Assembly (NCBI GenBank): GCA_022432975.1
Contig: CM039505.1
Span: forward strand, 25,241,825 to 25,305,824
Direction: 5' to 3'
DNA length: 64,000 nucleotides
From: Begonia masoniana
Taxonomy: Eukaryota > Streptophyta > Magnoliopsida > Cucurbitales > Begoniaceae
The position numbers and the translations under genes are program-made. Of this stretch, positions 23,215 to 34,442 are shown in pieces (the first letter of the stretch is position 1; every line of letters begins with the position of its first letter). Under the pieces are notes generated by a model that searched no databases, had not been told where the DNA came from, and was given only the letters and a program-made list of their open reading frames with translations.

Positions 23215-23420
23215 ATCTGTTCTTGAACCTCTCGACATGCGTATTCTATCCAAGACTATAAACCTACGTACATGAGCATTCTGGAAATGAGGTTTGAAGT
23301 CTATAGAAGATAAGAATTAAGTTATCTTCTATAGACTTCAAACCTCAGTTCCAAAATGCTCATGTACGTGGGTTTATAGTCTTGGATAGAATGCGTATGT
23401 CGAGAGGTTCAAGAACAGAT
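23215..23420. repeat. Long hairpin: 99-nt arms, 8-nt loop
   Basis: Bases 23215-23313 and 23322-23420 are inverted copies of each other with about five mismatches, separated only by GAATTAAG. A transcript from either strand would fold into a long, nearly perfect stem. It lies at the junction of the two minus-strand LTR remnants. It could be a foldback insertion or the product of a palindromic duplication at the junction. Neither terminal signals nor a target duplication are visible. Confidence 0.92.
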
Positions 23421-23427
23421 GAAAACA

Positions 23428-25583
23428 ATTAATCTTATAATCCCCTTTAAAACTTATAAATATTGAACAAGTCAATTACTTATCATCAAATAAAAATTCT
23501 CTTCTACTATTTCTTCTATGTCATTATCTTATACCATAACAGATAAGGAGCACCATCCTCAGGTCAAATCGCCACCCAGCACAAAATCCACGCCATGAGT
23601 ACTATCCAGCAACCCAACTTAGATGTTATCGCTTGGAATGAAATCCTCACCTTTCAGTTCGTCACCTACATCATAAGGTTCAAACTATAAGCCTAATGCT
23701 TAGTAAGAAGTCAAACGTATGCATAATTACTCATGAACGTATACTCAATAAAATCATATTCTTATTCATCGATCATATATCGTGCATTAAGGAGGGATTG
23801 GTGTCGAAGAGGGGGTAGGCAGAGTGCGTGTACATGGCCCCCTCTTGGGCAATAATCTTGATCCATCCCTGGACAGTGACATGGCCAAACCACCCCAACC
23901 TTCACTTAAATATAGTTGCATACATTTCATTGTCATATATCGTTCATGAAAGGGGAATGTTCATAAAATGTTTTGCATTTTTGGAAGGTAAATCATAACG
24001 CTTGAAATGTACATACAAAATAGAACATTACACCAAAGAAAACTCAGACATCCAACATATACCGTAGTACAAACCACAAACATCCAGACATTGTAAACAA
24101 CAAGCTTAATCTAGTACCCTTGTGATGTAGAGCCCTAATGGCCGAAAATCTTAACGCACTCACTTACCTGGATTCCTTTGCTATGTCGTGTCTTCACTTG
24201 AATCATTTTCCACCTAGGACATTTCACACATCAATATTAAATATGTCCTGAATAATCTAAACTCAGAGCTGGTAAAATCTTAGCTAAAGAAATCATCTAG
24301 ATTCTAGCTTGAACCTCTAAGGCATTTCTCTGAGCACTTAGTATGCATAGCTTAACTTTCAAAACATTAATGACATCATCACCTAAACTACCAGATTCAT
24401 ATAGATTTTAGACTCTCAACTAAAATGTCGACAACGTCTAGTGTCCGATTCTAAGTCTTTAAACACCAACCAGTAATCACCTTTAATCAAAAGCTTAATG
24501 AATGAATCACCTAAATCTTACCTGAACTTGAATCGTTGAAGAAAGAGAAGGGAGGAATTGGTTGCCAAAGGAGGAAATCGCCAGTAGAGGAAAGTCAGCT
24601 ACAGAGAGTTTAAATGAGATTTTATGTTTTCCTCTTCCTATTTATATCAAACCAGCTCACACTAATTACAATCCTTGCCATTAAACCTACTTTTCAGCTC
24701 GAAATACTGTCATTATTCAAGCATTGTCCGATTCTAAGTCTTTAAACACCAACCAGTATCACCTTTAATCAAAAGCTTAATGAATGAATCACCTAAATCT
24801 TACCTGAACTTGAATCGTTGAAGAAAGAGAAGGGAGGAATTGGTTGCCAAAGGAGGAAATCGCCAGTAAGGAAAGTCAGCTACAGGAGAGTTTAAATGAG
24901 ATTTTATGTTTTCCTCTTCCTATTTATATCAAACCAGCTCACACTAATTACAATCCTTGCCATTAAACCTACTTTCATTTATAATTTCCTTATTACATAA
25001 TTCACACCATAATAATCGCGGGATAATTACCTGACCAAGTTGCTGGTTGTTACATTTTTAGTAATGTCGTGAAGTGTTATGTCTTTTCAAAACATTAATG
25101 ACACCCCCCCCCCCCCCCCTCCCCCAAAAAAAAATTCACCTACACTAACGCAATCTTAGATTTTAGACTCTCAACTAAATGTCGACAACGTCTAGGATTC
25201 TATACCATGCCAATACAGACAGCGCTCGAAATACTGTCATTATTCAAGCATTGTCCGATTCTAAGTCTTTAAACACCAACCAGTAATCACCTTTAATCAA
25301 AAGCTTAATGAATGAATCACCTAAATCTTACCTGAACTTGAATCGTTGAAGAAAGAGAAGGGAGGAATTGGTTGCCAAAGGAGGAAATCGCCAGTAGAGG
25401 AAAGTCAGCTACAGGAGAGTTTAAATGAGATTTTATGTTTTCCTCTTCCTATTTATATCAAACCAGCTCACACTAATTACAATCCTTGCCATTAAACCTA
25501 CTTTCATTTATAATTTCCTTATTACATAATTCACACCATAATAATCGCGGGATAATTACCTGACCAAGTTGCTGGTTGTTACA
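23428..25583 (-). mobile_element. Second minus-strand LTR in the RT2 5' LTR, truncated and internally duplicated
   Basis: Its minus-strand start is TGTAACAACCAGC at 25583, and a TATAAAT box is seen (complement of ATTTATAT at 25451). The leader module is present: donor at 24162-24167, acceptor near 23666, inner block complementary to CCCTTGTGATGTAG (24117-24130), second intron about 502 nt. The 3' end of the LTR is missing at the hairpin. A segment of about 250 bp occurs three times (starting about 24443, 24725 and 25253). The middle copy even includes the junction with the RT2 LTR (25027-25075), so the duplication happened after insertion or during assembly. Confidence 0.8.
24443..25583. repeat. 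Three-copy duplication spanning an LTR-RT2 junction, with a C tract
   Basis: The segment from GTCCGATTCTAAG to CCATTAAACCTACTTT appears three times. Two copies continue through GGTTGTTACATTTTTAGTAATGTCGTG, the border between the nested LTR and the RT2 LTR. A run of about 18 C followed by TCCCCC and A9 (25105-25132) marks one joint. Confidence 0.85.
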
Positions 25584-25619
25584 TTTTTAGTAATGTCGTG
25601 AAGTGTTTATGTCTTTCAA

Positions 25620-26140
25620 ACATTCCATTCGTCCACTCCTGTTGTCGTCCATTCCAGTCGTCCACTCCTGTTGTCGTCCATTCCTGTCCTCGTCCATTCC
25701 GGTTGTCGTCCATTACTGTCCTCGTCCATTCCTGTTGTCGTCCATTCCTATTGTCGTCCATTCCTGTTGTTGTCCATTCATGTCCTTGTCTATTCCTATT
25801 GTCGTCCATTCCTGTTGTCTTCCATTCCTGTCGTCGTCCACTCCAAGTTTCGTCCATTCCTGTCCTCGTCCATTCCTGTCCTCGTCCATTCCTATCCTCG
25901 TCCATTCCTGTTGTCGTCCATTCCTGTCCTTGTCCAGTCCTGTCCTTGTCCAGTCCTATCCTCGTCTATTCCTGTCGTCGTCCATTCCTGTTGTCGTCCA
26001 TTTTTGTCGTCGTCCACTCTAGTTGTCGTCCATTCCTGTCGTCATCCACTCTAGTTGTCGTCCATTCTGTTCGTCCATTTCGTTCGTCCATTCTGTTCGT
26101 CCATTCTGTTTGTCCATTTTGTTCGTCCATTCTGTCTTCC
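25620..26140. repeat. 16-bp minisatellite in the RT2 5' LTR
   Basis: Imperfect units of the form TCGTCCATTCCTGTTG repeat about 32 times, with TTG/CTC variation at the end of the unit. Because 16 is not a multiple of three, the array reads as the same 16-residue phrase (near SSIPVVVHSCPRPFLL) in all three frames and stays open in each; that is a property of the repeat and not a gene. The same minisatellite is in the RT2 3' LTR (38862-38982 and 41603-42030). Confidence 0.95.
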
Positions 26141-26290
26141 ATTTATTTATATCTTCCTGTTTTTATGACTCCCTGTTTTCACGTTTTCAGATTTTATAGT
26201 TTTAAAAGTCGAAAAATTTCATGTCCAAAATGTCAAAGTGAATGTCTGTTCCCGTCCCGTGTGCCGGCTCGGTGGGTTTGGGTCGTCACA

Positions 26291-26312
26291 GTTATAGTGT
26301 CAGAGCCCCAGG
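26291..26312 (+). other. RT2 primer binding site
   Basis: Just after the 5' LTR end (GTCACA at 26290), TAGTGTCAGAGCCCC resembles the complement of the initiator methionine tRNA 3' end (TGGTATCAGAGC), the usual primer of plant Ty3/gypsy elements. Some positions have drifted. Confidence 0.7.
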
Positions 26313-26453
26313 TTTTAAAAGCAGTTCTGTAGACTATCTGACTGCACAACCCGCCACGTGAGATCGCTCCACCAACTGTAAGTGTTTAAATTCTCGTAAA
26401 AATTTTAGTTTATTAAATTTAGTTATTTTGGTTATAGGAACCTAAAAACAAAA

Positions 26454-26990
26454 ATGGTGAGAGGGAATCGAGGTGATGCAAACGACAGGGGCGACTCCCT
26501 CAACCGTCTAACTGAGTTGGTCGGCGTTCAGTCTCGCATGATGGCCAGGGAGGACAATGGGAATAACAACCATGTGAACGCTCCACGTGACACCATTGGA
26601 GATAGATTTTGACAGCTTCAAAAGCCAACGTTTGATGGACATACAATGGACCTTACTCACGCAGAGGAGTGGATCCGAATGATTGAGATATGTTCAACTA
26701 TGCGGAAGTGGAGGAGAATAAGAAGGTTATGTGTGCCTCATTTCACCTCACCAAGGACGCTGGATTTTGGTGAGACACCATACAGTCGACAACAGTGGCA
26801 GTAGATTGAAACAGATTCAAGAGAATTTTCTACGAGAAGTATTTTGACCGTAGTGTGAGGAAGGAAAAGATGATCGAGTTCTCTCGACTGCGGCAATATG
26901 GGTCAGTTACCGAGTATGTTCAGAATTTCGAGTCACTATCCCGCTACGCACCTCATATGGTGGCCACCGACGAAAACAAGGTACACCAGT
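26454..26990 (+). pseudogene. RT2 gag, 5' part (broken)
   Basis: An ATG at 26454 opens a basic N-terminus, followed by the gag core (KPTFDGHTMDLTHAEEWI region near 26625; SRLRQYGSVTEYVQNFESLSRY near 26880). A TGA at 26610 and later frameshifts disable it. The leader just before the ATG has a donor-like CTGTAAGTG (26376) and an acceptor-like GGTTATAG (26438), so a further small leader intron is possible. Gag is cut at 26990 by the gag-only element and continues at 33427. Confidence 0.88.
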
Positions 26991-28285
26991 TGATGGGTAA
27001 CGACCTGAAAATGAGCGAGTTATCACCCAAAGAGTAAGGGTTGCTCATTGGTCGACTAACCCGAGAGCAATAAAATGTATGAGCAGAAATAAAAGGTTAA
27101 AGTGCTCAAAATGAAACGATTTCTTCAGACAAAATGAAGCTAAGAGATGGAAGATGAAGTACGTGTAAAGTGGTGATAGTGTTCTGTGAAGAAAAATAAA
27201 GAAAATGATAAAACCCTGAACCGGCCGATAAAGGTATTGAGTTACCTCTCCGCTAATGCTTCTTCCAAGGAAGAAGACCGGTATTTGGGAATGGTGTGAC
27301 CTTCTCTTATGATTCCAGCACCAAGGTGACTTGGAATAGAGTAAGGAGTAAGAGCTTTCAAGCCACCACACGCTTGGAAGCAATGGAGGTTCTCTCCAAT
27401 CGATTTAAGCAAACCAATACTTACCTTGGGCACCAACCCTTGGTGGGATTTCCAATGGCACCAACCCTTGGAAGAAGACTTTCTCTAGACACTAGTCTAA
27501 ATAAAATACCTCAATTGTATTAAGTTTGGCAAAAGACCCATACAATGGCCAAGTGTGATGCTTAAATAGAGATCCTAGGGTAGCTAGGGTTTTGCAAGTT
27601 TGAATGTGAACCGTTGGATGAGTGTGATGATGGATGGCCAAGATGATTTGTGCTTGTGCTTCATCCAATGGTGAGGCTTCCTCCCTTACATCAAGCATCC
27701 TCCTTGTGCCACATCATCAATCCTTGTGAGCACTACCTCTTGTCCTTGCTTCTTCATCCAATGGTAAGGCTTCCTCCCTTACAAATGTCATCAAGTGCCC
27801 TCCTTGTGCCACCTCATCAATCCTTGTGTCCACTACCAATTGTTCTTTGTGTGCTTCTTCTCCATTTTGTCTTCTAATGGGTTGGGCCTCCCACATCAAG
27901 ATGATTCACTTTAACTCAAATTAGCTACCCACCATACAACTCTAAGAGCTAATGGTTTTTGCCACAACATAAAATAAAATTAATGTTTGTTTAAAGAAAA
28001 CCAACATAAAATAAATTACAAGATTTGTCTCCGGGAAGACAAATTCCCGCTTCTGCTAATCCAGCTGATTCTTTTCATCTCGCGCATCCCAAGAGGTTAA
28101 GTGATGAGGTTGATCCTTGCCATGTGAATTGGGCTTCCGCTCCAAGCCTTCATTGAGTCCATTACCTGCAAAAGAAATAAAGTCATTAGTAAGAAAGTAA
28201 TAGGTAGTATGAGCTTTGGATATGGATTGGGCCTTAGTCTTGGATTGGGCTTTTGGGCCTATTGGCACATCATCCTCCCCAACTA

Positions 28286-28785
28286 ATTTAGGATTTGTCC
28301 TCAAATCCCTTTCTTGGATCACCTCGATGTTCATCTCCAAATATCTATTAAAAGATATTGGTATACCATTATCAAAGTTGAATCTTCTAGGTGGTTGCTT
28401 ATGATTCTTATCCACCAAGAAATGTCCACAACTATTGGGTTTGACTCATTAAATAGTTTGCTATCAAGGAAAATAGTGTGTCATTGAGCATAATAATGAG
28501 AAGTGGTAATCCGTTAAGCCACCAATAATGATTTTGAGCAAAACATTCCAAGATTACCTTAAATATGTTTCGACTCTTCTTCGACTCAAGTAAGATAAAT
28601 CGTGTATAAGTATCACAAATTTTAACTTTTCCCAACTTATACTTCAAACTTCCCAAAGTTAAGGTTACTCCTAAGGCTTCTAAAGGATGTGGTATTGAGG
28701 TTTTATCATAATATGGATCCTTGAGTAATAAACTTTCAAAATCTATAGGTTTGTTAATAATTTTGTGAATGTTTGGTTTCGTCAA
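28286..28785 (-). pseudogene. Remnant region between protease and 3' LTR of the gag-only element
   Basis: One open frame (28785-28432) has no domain I recognise. Downstream, the segment reading ERDLRTNP near 28310 resembles the C-terminal end of pol that overlaps the polypurine tract in gypsy elements. This suggests that reverse transcriptase, RNase H and integrase were deleted between the protease and the last residues of pol. Confidence 0.5.
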
Positions 28786-28800
28786 TGGAAGGGGTTCCTC

Positions 28801-29448
28801 TTATAGTTGGTGTTGATCCTCAAAATTTTCAATGAGGTTGAATTCAACTCCTTCATCCTTTTGATCATTCCACTCAAATAATGGATTGGTTGCAAAATAG
28901 AACTTTCTCTCTTTGATCTCTTCGTCCTCATCCTCACTTGAGGATTCTTCATCGGAAGCAACATCCTCGTTCTCTTCATATTCATTATCACTTGAAGATT
29001 CTTCCTCTAGCAAGGTGTTTCTTATTTGGTCTTTAGTCATTAAAAGATTTGATTTTCCCTTTTTCCTTGTAGCCTTATCTTTAGCAACTTGCTCCAGAGT
29101 CAAAGGTACTAACGTAATGTTCTTTCCACCAAACTTGAGTGAATAGTAGTTTGAGACTCCATCATGTATGGCCCTTCGATCGTATTGCCATGGTCGTCCT
29201 AATATTAGGTGACTTACACTCATGGGCACTACGTCACATATAACAGAATCTTTATATTTTCCAATGGTGAAATTTATGACTACACGTTTAGTAACCTTGA
29301 CATCATCTTTATCATTGAGCCATCTCAACTTATATGAATGGGGATGAGCATTAGTCTCCAATGATAGCTTTTCTACCAAATCTTGTGAAGCCACATTCGC
29401 ACATCTTCCTCCATAGATTATCACAGAACACAATTTATCTTCGATCAT
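28801..29448 (-). pseudogene. Aspartic-protease-like frame of the gag-only element
   Basis: The 215-residue frame starts with the segment CSVIIYGGRCANVAS. In related gypsy proteases the position of the Y is the catalytic aspartate (IDGG), so activity is doubtful. The flap-to-C-terminal part (VSHLILGRPWQYDR) is well preserved and is followed by an acidic stretch rich in E, D and S. It lies directly downstream of the zinc-knuckle frame in the same direction. Confidence 0.72.
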
Positions 29449-29472
29449 GCATCGGGTGTGAAATAAGTTTTC

Positions 29473-29763
29473 TCATTGACATGCTTCGCTAGTGTTCTTT
29501 GATATAAGGGTTCGTTTAACAACCATTAATAGAGTTCCCTTAGGCGCATGAATCATCTCATCGTCTTCACTCTCTACTACTTCTACTTCATTGACTTTAC
29601 TCTTTTCGACTTCTCCGTCATCAACCTCGCTTTCCAATTCCTCCATGATGCCATCTCGAATTATCATAGTACGTAAGTTCAGGCAATGAGCTTGAAAGTG
29701 ACCCGTTCCAAGACACTTGAAACATTTCATGTCGTGGGGTTTTGGATTGTTGATATTATTCAC
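29473..29763 (-). pseudogene. Gag zinc knuckle frame of the gag-only element
   Basis: The 96-residue frame has a CCHC knuckle near its start (CFKCLGTGHFQAHCLN) and a long acidic tail. It is separated from the main gag frame by stops or a shift at about 29764-29856, so it is probably the C-terminal part of one original gag. Confidence 0.78.
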
Positions 29764-29856
29764 ATTAGGTTTACTAATAGAGTCTCTTGGAGGCCAATTA
29801 CGATTAAATGACTTATTGTCTTCGGTCTTTGTAGTAAACTCATGGTTTTTGGAGGT

Positions 29857-30966
29857 TTAAGGAGTGAATTTAATGGGGAAAATAGCCTTTTTCTTCCTTT
29901 TTAGTTGCCTCTCGATGGTGGTGGCCATTTGAGCAACTCTTTTCATTGAATCTAAGGCTTGCATTTCGACTAAGTCTCCAATCTCACCGTTCAATCCACG
30001 TATAAATCGAGCTATGACGTGATCTTCGGGTTCGTCCATGCCTCCTCGGATCTTTTGAGTTTCAAACTCCATAAGGTATTCATCGATGGTTTGACTTCCT
30101 TGTCGAAGGTTTTGCATTTGTAGGAAGATTTCTTGACGGTAATGGCTTGGCACAAATCTTCTTGCCATGCGTACCTTCATAGTTCGCCAGGTTGCGATTG
30201 GTTCGTCTCTCGTTTGTGCTCTTTGGTTCTTTAGGTTGGCCCACCAAAGGGCAGCGTAACCCGTCAATTCAGCCGATACGAGCTTTACTTTCGATCTCTC
30301 CGAATAGTCATAGTAATCGAATACTCTCTCGACTTTATCAGCCCAATCGAGGAATGTGCTCCCATCGCTTGTTGCATTAAATAGGGGAATTGTAATTTTG
30401 GCGTTCTTTAGCTCGTCATTATCTCTTCGCCTTGTAGGGGTATAGTAATCATCTTCCTCGTCACCCCAATCAATATCATCCAACGATTCACGAGTTCGGT
30501 ATTGTCTCCTCGGTTGGTCTCTTCTTCTCTCTTGTGGGGTTTCGTCGTTCCTCCTCTGTTGAGGGGAATTTTCGTATCTCTTCCTTTCTTCATCCCTCCT
30601 TCGTATAGGGGATTCCACATTTCTTCTCCCTTGGAGAGATGCTTCATCCCTCCGTAGTCTCGGGGATTCATTATAACTTCTCCTTCGAGGAGATCCTTCA
30701 TATCTTCTTGTTCGAGGGGATTCAAGGTCTTGTCGTCGAGGGGAGTTATGGGGGGATTCTCTTCGATTGTTGTTCCTCATTGATTCCTCGAATCTCAAAT
30801 TCATATTTTGAATTTGTTGGCTTAGGGTAATAAGGGCTTCATTTATCTCATTAATTTGTCCTTGCATACTCGACTCACCCTCCGATTGGGTAAGAGCCAT
30901 GGGATGTAGGTTTGGGGTTTCCTTGCCCCTATTTTGTTCCCTTAAAGCTCCACTTCTTGTTTGCAT
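29857..30966 (-). CDS. Gag of the gag-only element, with an RS-like basic N-terminal domain
   Basis: This 369-residue open frame is the best preserved coding sequence in the window. The start (MQTRSG) is the usual gag start for this group and lies about 1.17 kb inside the 5' LTR. Residues from about 75 to 165 are a repetitive arginine/serine/glutamate tract with units such as ESPRRRR, NSPQQRR and DETPQERR. The gag core follows (SDGSTFLDWADKVERVFDYY, then ALWWANLK and FLQMQNLRQGSQTIDEYLMEFE), ending near residue 365. It should form the particle shell and bind RNA. The element has no polymerase, so it would depend on enzymes from a partner element. Confidence 0.85.
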   Translation of the reverse strand: MQTRSGALREQNRGKETPNLHPMALTQSEGESSMQGQINEINEALITLSQQIQNMNLRFEESMRNNNRRESPHNSPRRQDLESPRTRRYEGSPRRRSYNESPRLRRDEASLQGRRNVESPIRRRDEERKRYENSPQQRRNDETPQERRRDQPRRQYRTRESLDDIDWGDEEDDYYTPTRRRDNDELKNAKITIPLFNATSDGSTFLDWADKVERVFDYYDYSERSKVKLVSAELTGYAALWWANLKNQRAQTRDEPIATWRTMKVRMARRFVPSHYRQEIFLQMQNLRQGSQTIDEYLMEFETQKIRGGMDEPEDHVIARFIRGLNGEIGDLVEMQALDSMKRVAQMATTIERQLKRKKKAIFPIKFTP

Positions 30967-33421
30967 CGTACCCTAAATTTTAGGAAATGTAGTTAAGTGT
31001 GGTTCTAATTTTGAAATTAAAGGAAAAGTTAACACTTAATCTAAGTTTTAGGATATGGTTTCTTCCTTTCTCTTTTTTTTTTGACTATACTAAACGGAAA
31101 AAAAAAACAACTAAAACAACCTACAATTAGAAAATTAAACTAAAAGAAAACATTTTAAAGACTAGTCAATTGGGTGATAAAATTAGGTGTGGCATTTTCT
31201 CAAACACTTTCCAAACTAGTTGATGTGTTAAAAAAACCATTTTCTTGTTATTTTTAACCGATTTGCATGAAAAGTTTCATAACATTTTTACGTGCAAGTT
31301 TAGTGATTTAATGTTCCATTTAGTCCACAAAACTTTAGTGATCAATGTTATGCCAAGTTGGTTAATTAAAGCTATCAACTACTTAGTGAAACGGAACCCT
31401 CAAATATCAATCAATTTATACTAATTAAAAAAAAAAAGACAGCTTTTAGTAACCGTTGCAATATTCAATTACCAGCACGTTTAAAGCTCAAGGTCATTAA
31501 TTTATTGCATGTTACGTCACTTTAATCCCCATTAAACATTAATATGAAAGATTCATGGTATAAAAATAACAACTTGTAAAAAAAAAATTTAGGGTTCTTG
31601 CATGCTACTTAGTTATGTCATTTCAACAAACACCTTATAAACTTCTTCAAACATCAAATTAAATGTAGTGACTTTATAAGCGATTTCTTCCCCAAAACAT
31701 TCAGAATATCATCCAAGCATGCTAATATCAACAATAGGTGAATAAAGTATAAGGAATAAACCAAAAACAGTTGCAAATTATAAATTAGAATGCAACTAAA
31801 CTACACAACCTTACCAAGCAAATTTTTTGAATGAAATGGAAAGTACCGAAACTAAAACTAAAGGAATTGATATTATCTTGCTTAATCGACTCTCATTAAA
31901 TGCTAGACAATAATAATAAACAATATTAAGCAAAGAAATGCAAAAAATAAAAAGAAATTCGCTACCTAAAGTTGCTAAACCCAAGAGGGTTTTATGCACA
32001 AATCTGGAAAACTGTTTTTGTTAGCAGTGGAATGTATCTTAACTTCAACGAACAATGCAGCAAAAAATTTGTAAATAAGTGCACAAATAAAAGGTACCAA
32101 AATGTTCCCACGGATTTTAGCTACACTTTGATACCAAAATGATGGGTAACAACCTGAAAATGAGCGAGTTATCACCCAAAGAGTAAGGGTTGCTCACTGG
32201 TCGACTAACCCGAGAGCAATAAAATGTATGAGCAGAAATAAAAAGGTTAAAGTGCTCAAAATGAAACGATTTCTTCAGACAAAATGAAGCTAAGAGATGG
32301 AAGATGAAGTACGTGTAAAGTGGTATAGTGTTCTGTGAAGAAAAATAAAGAAAATGATAAAACCCTGAACCGGCCGATAGAGGTATTGAGTTACCTCTCG
32401 GCTAATGCTTCTTCCAAGGAAGAAGACCAGTATTTGGGAATGGTGTGACCTTCTCTTATGATTCCAGCACCAAGGTGACTTGGAATAGAGTAAGGAGTAA
32501 GAGCTTTCAAGCCACCACACGCTTGGAAGCAATGGAGGTTCTCTCCAATCTGTTTAAGCAAACTGATACTTACCTTGGGCACCAACCCTTGGTGGGATTT
32601 CCAATGGCACCAACCCTTGGAAGAAGACTTTCTCTAGACACTAGTCTAAATGAAATACCTCAATTGTATTAAGTTTGGCAAAAGACCCATACAATGGCCA
32701 AGTGTGATGCTTAAATAGAGATCCTATGGTAGCTAGGGTTTTGCAAGTTTGAATGTGAACCGTTGGATGAGTGTGATGATGGGTGGCCAAGATGATTTGT
32801 GCTTGTGCTTCATCCAATGGTGAGGCTTCCTCCCTTACATCAAGCATCCTCCTTGTGCCACATCATCAATCCTTGTGAGCACTACCTCTTGTCCTTGCTT
32901 CTTCATCCAATGGTAAGGCTTCCTCCCTTACAAATGTCATCAAATGCCCTCCTTGTGCCACCTCATCAATCCTTGTGTCCACTACCAATTGTTCTTTGTG
33001 TGCTTCTTCTCCATTTTGTCTTCTAATGGGTTGGGCCTCCCACATCAAGATGATTCACTTTAACCCAAATTAGCTACCCACCATACAACTCTAAGGGCTA
33101 ATGGTTTTTGCCACAACATAAAATAAAACTAATGTTTGTTTAAAGAAAACCAACATAAAATAAATTACAAGATTTGTCTCCGGGAAGACAAATTCCAGCT
33201 TCTGCTAATCCAGCTGATTCTTTTCATCTCGCGCATCCCAAGAGGTTAAGTGATGAGGTTGATCCTTGCCATGTGAATTGGGCTTCCGCTCCAAGCCTTC
33301 ATTGAGTCCATTACCTGCAAAAGAAATAAAGTCATTAGTAAGCAAGTAATAGGTAGTATGAGCTTTGGATATGGATTGGGCCTTAGTCTTGGATTGGGCT
33401 TTTGGGCCTATTGGCACGTCA

Positions 33422-34406
33422 CCAGTTCATCCAGGGTCTGAAGATGGACCTTTTACCGTGAATCACGACCGGGGGTTTTGACGAGGCCCCGTATACGAAA
33501 GTGGTGGCCTAGGCTTTGCAGTTGGAAGCCTTAGAGACAAAGTTCCAGAAACAGAGGGATTCATCAAGGAGATTCCTTCATGATGCCCCTCAACAACAAC
33601 AAAGGGGTCAGGATGGGCAACCACAACAGCAACATAACAGGGGCGTTAAGAGGCCCAATGAGACTGTTGCTTATCATGACAAGGGAAAAAGACCAATGTG
33701 GGCTCCTCAGCTTCCAGTATGCCCGCGTTGCCAGAGAAGTCACACGGGTGAATGCAGGATCTTTACTAGTCGTTGCTTCTGATGTGACAAAGAAGGCCAT
33801 CACGTCTGGGATTGCCCGATGCCGGATAGGAGGCCAAATTGTGCTACCCCAAGGGTTTTTGCAATGATCGAGGATGACGACGAAGTACAACATGCAGCTA
33901 TCACAGGTACAATCTTGATTTGTAATTCACTTGCTTACACTTTGTTGGACACGGGGGCCACATATTAGTTTGTGGCAATGGACTTTGTGGTTAGGGAGAG
34001 TTTATGTGTTGTGCTGTCAGATCAACCCTACAGTGTCATGCTACCATCTGGAGAGTTTATGCACTCTGAGCAGGCAGTGCAGGGCGATATAGTGTCAGTA
34101 GGGGACCAGAAATTGCATGCCAATCTTATCATCATCGGTATGAAAGGATACGATGTAATTCTGGGAATGGACTGGCTGTTTAGACATCACGCCACCATCA
34201 ACTGTAGGTTTGGGCTTGTGACTTTTAAGCGCCCGAACGAGAAAGAGTTCTCCTATTGGGCTATGCAAAAGAAACACAATATGCCTGTTGTATCCTCCTT
34301 AGAAGCTCAACGACTGCTGAGGTCAGGATGTGTCAGATTCCAATCCTACATAGTGGATGTTCAAAGGCAATGTGGGGTGGAACTTCAAGACCTTTCGGTA
34401 GTTTGA
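33422..34406 (+). pseudogene. RT2 gag 3' part and protease (broken)
   Basis: Gag resumes after the nested element with FIQGLK. It then has a Q-rich linker, a CCHC knuckle near 33770 interrupted by TGA, and the protease active-site segment LLDTGATY near 33945 followed by a stop. The C-terminal protease part ([21 protein letters not shown] near 34145) is well kept. The layout equals RT1 1400-2130. Confidence 0.88.
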
Positions 34407-34442
34407 AACTTCTCAGAGGTTTTCTTAGATGACTTACCGGGG

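Larger units (their letters stand above)
26991..33421 (-). mobile_element. Gag-only LTR retrotransposon nested in RT2 gag, CCAGT target duplication
   Basis: The element is 6431 bp. Both LTRs are 1282 bp (26991-28272 and 32140-33421), begin TGATG/TGACG and end CATCA on the minus strand, and the target duplication CCAGT lies at 26986-26990 and 33422-33426. By eye the LTRs differ at about 20 positions plus two indels (about 1.6 percent), so it is young. The primer site (TTTTGGTATCAAAG on the minus strand, about 32124-32139) and polypurine tract (GTTGGGGAGGATG, 28273-28285) are intact. The 3.87-kb interior has gag, a zinc knuckle and a protease-like frame but no reverse transcriptase or integrase. 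It fits the non-autonomous gag-carrying class (TR-GAG type). Confidence 0.95.

Noticed and set aside
20248..25588. One single element filling 20253-25583
   Set aside because: There are two different LTR starts (22827 and 25583), a hairpin between them and no shared target duplication, so at least two insertions plus a deletion are needed.
25598..26332. Frames repeating SSIPVVVHSCPRPF as a secreted repeat protein
   Set aside because: The 16-bp unit reads the same in all three frames and sits in an LTR; the second LTR shows the same effect.
29857..30966. Host SR-type splicing factor
   Set aside because: The RS-like tract is followed by a standard retrotransposon gag core, and the gene lies between paired LTRs with a primer site and polypurine tract.
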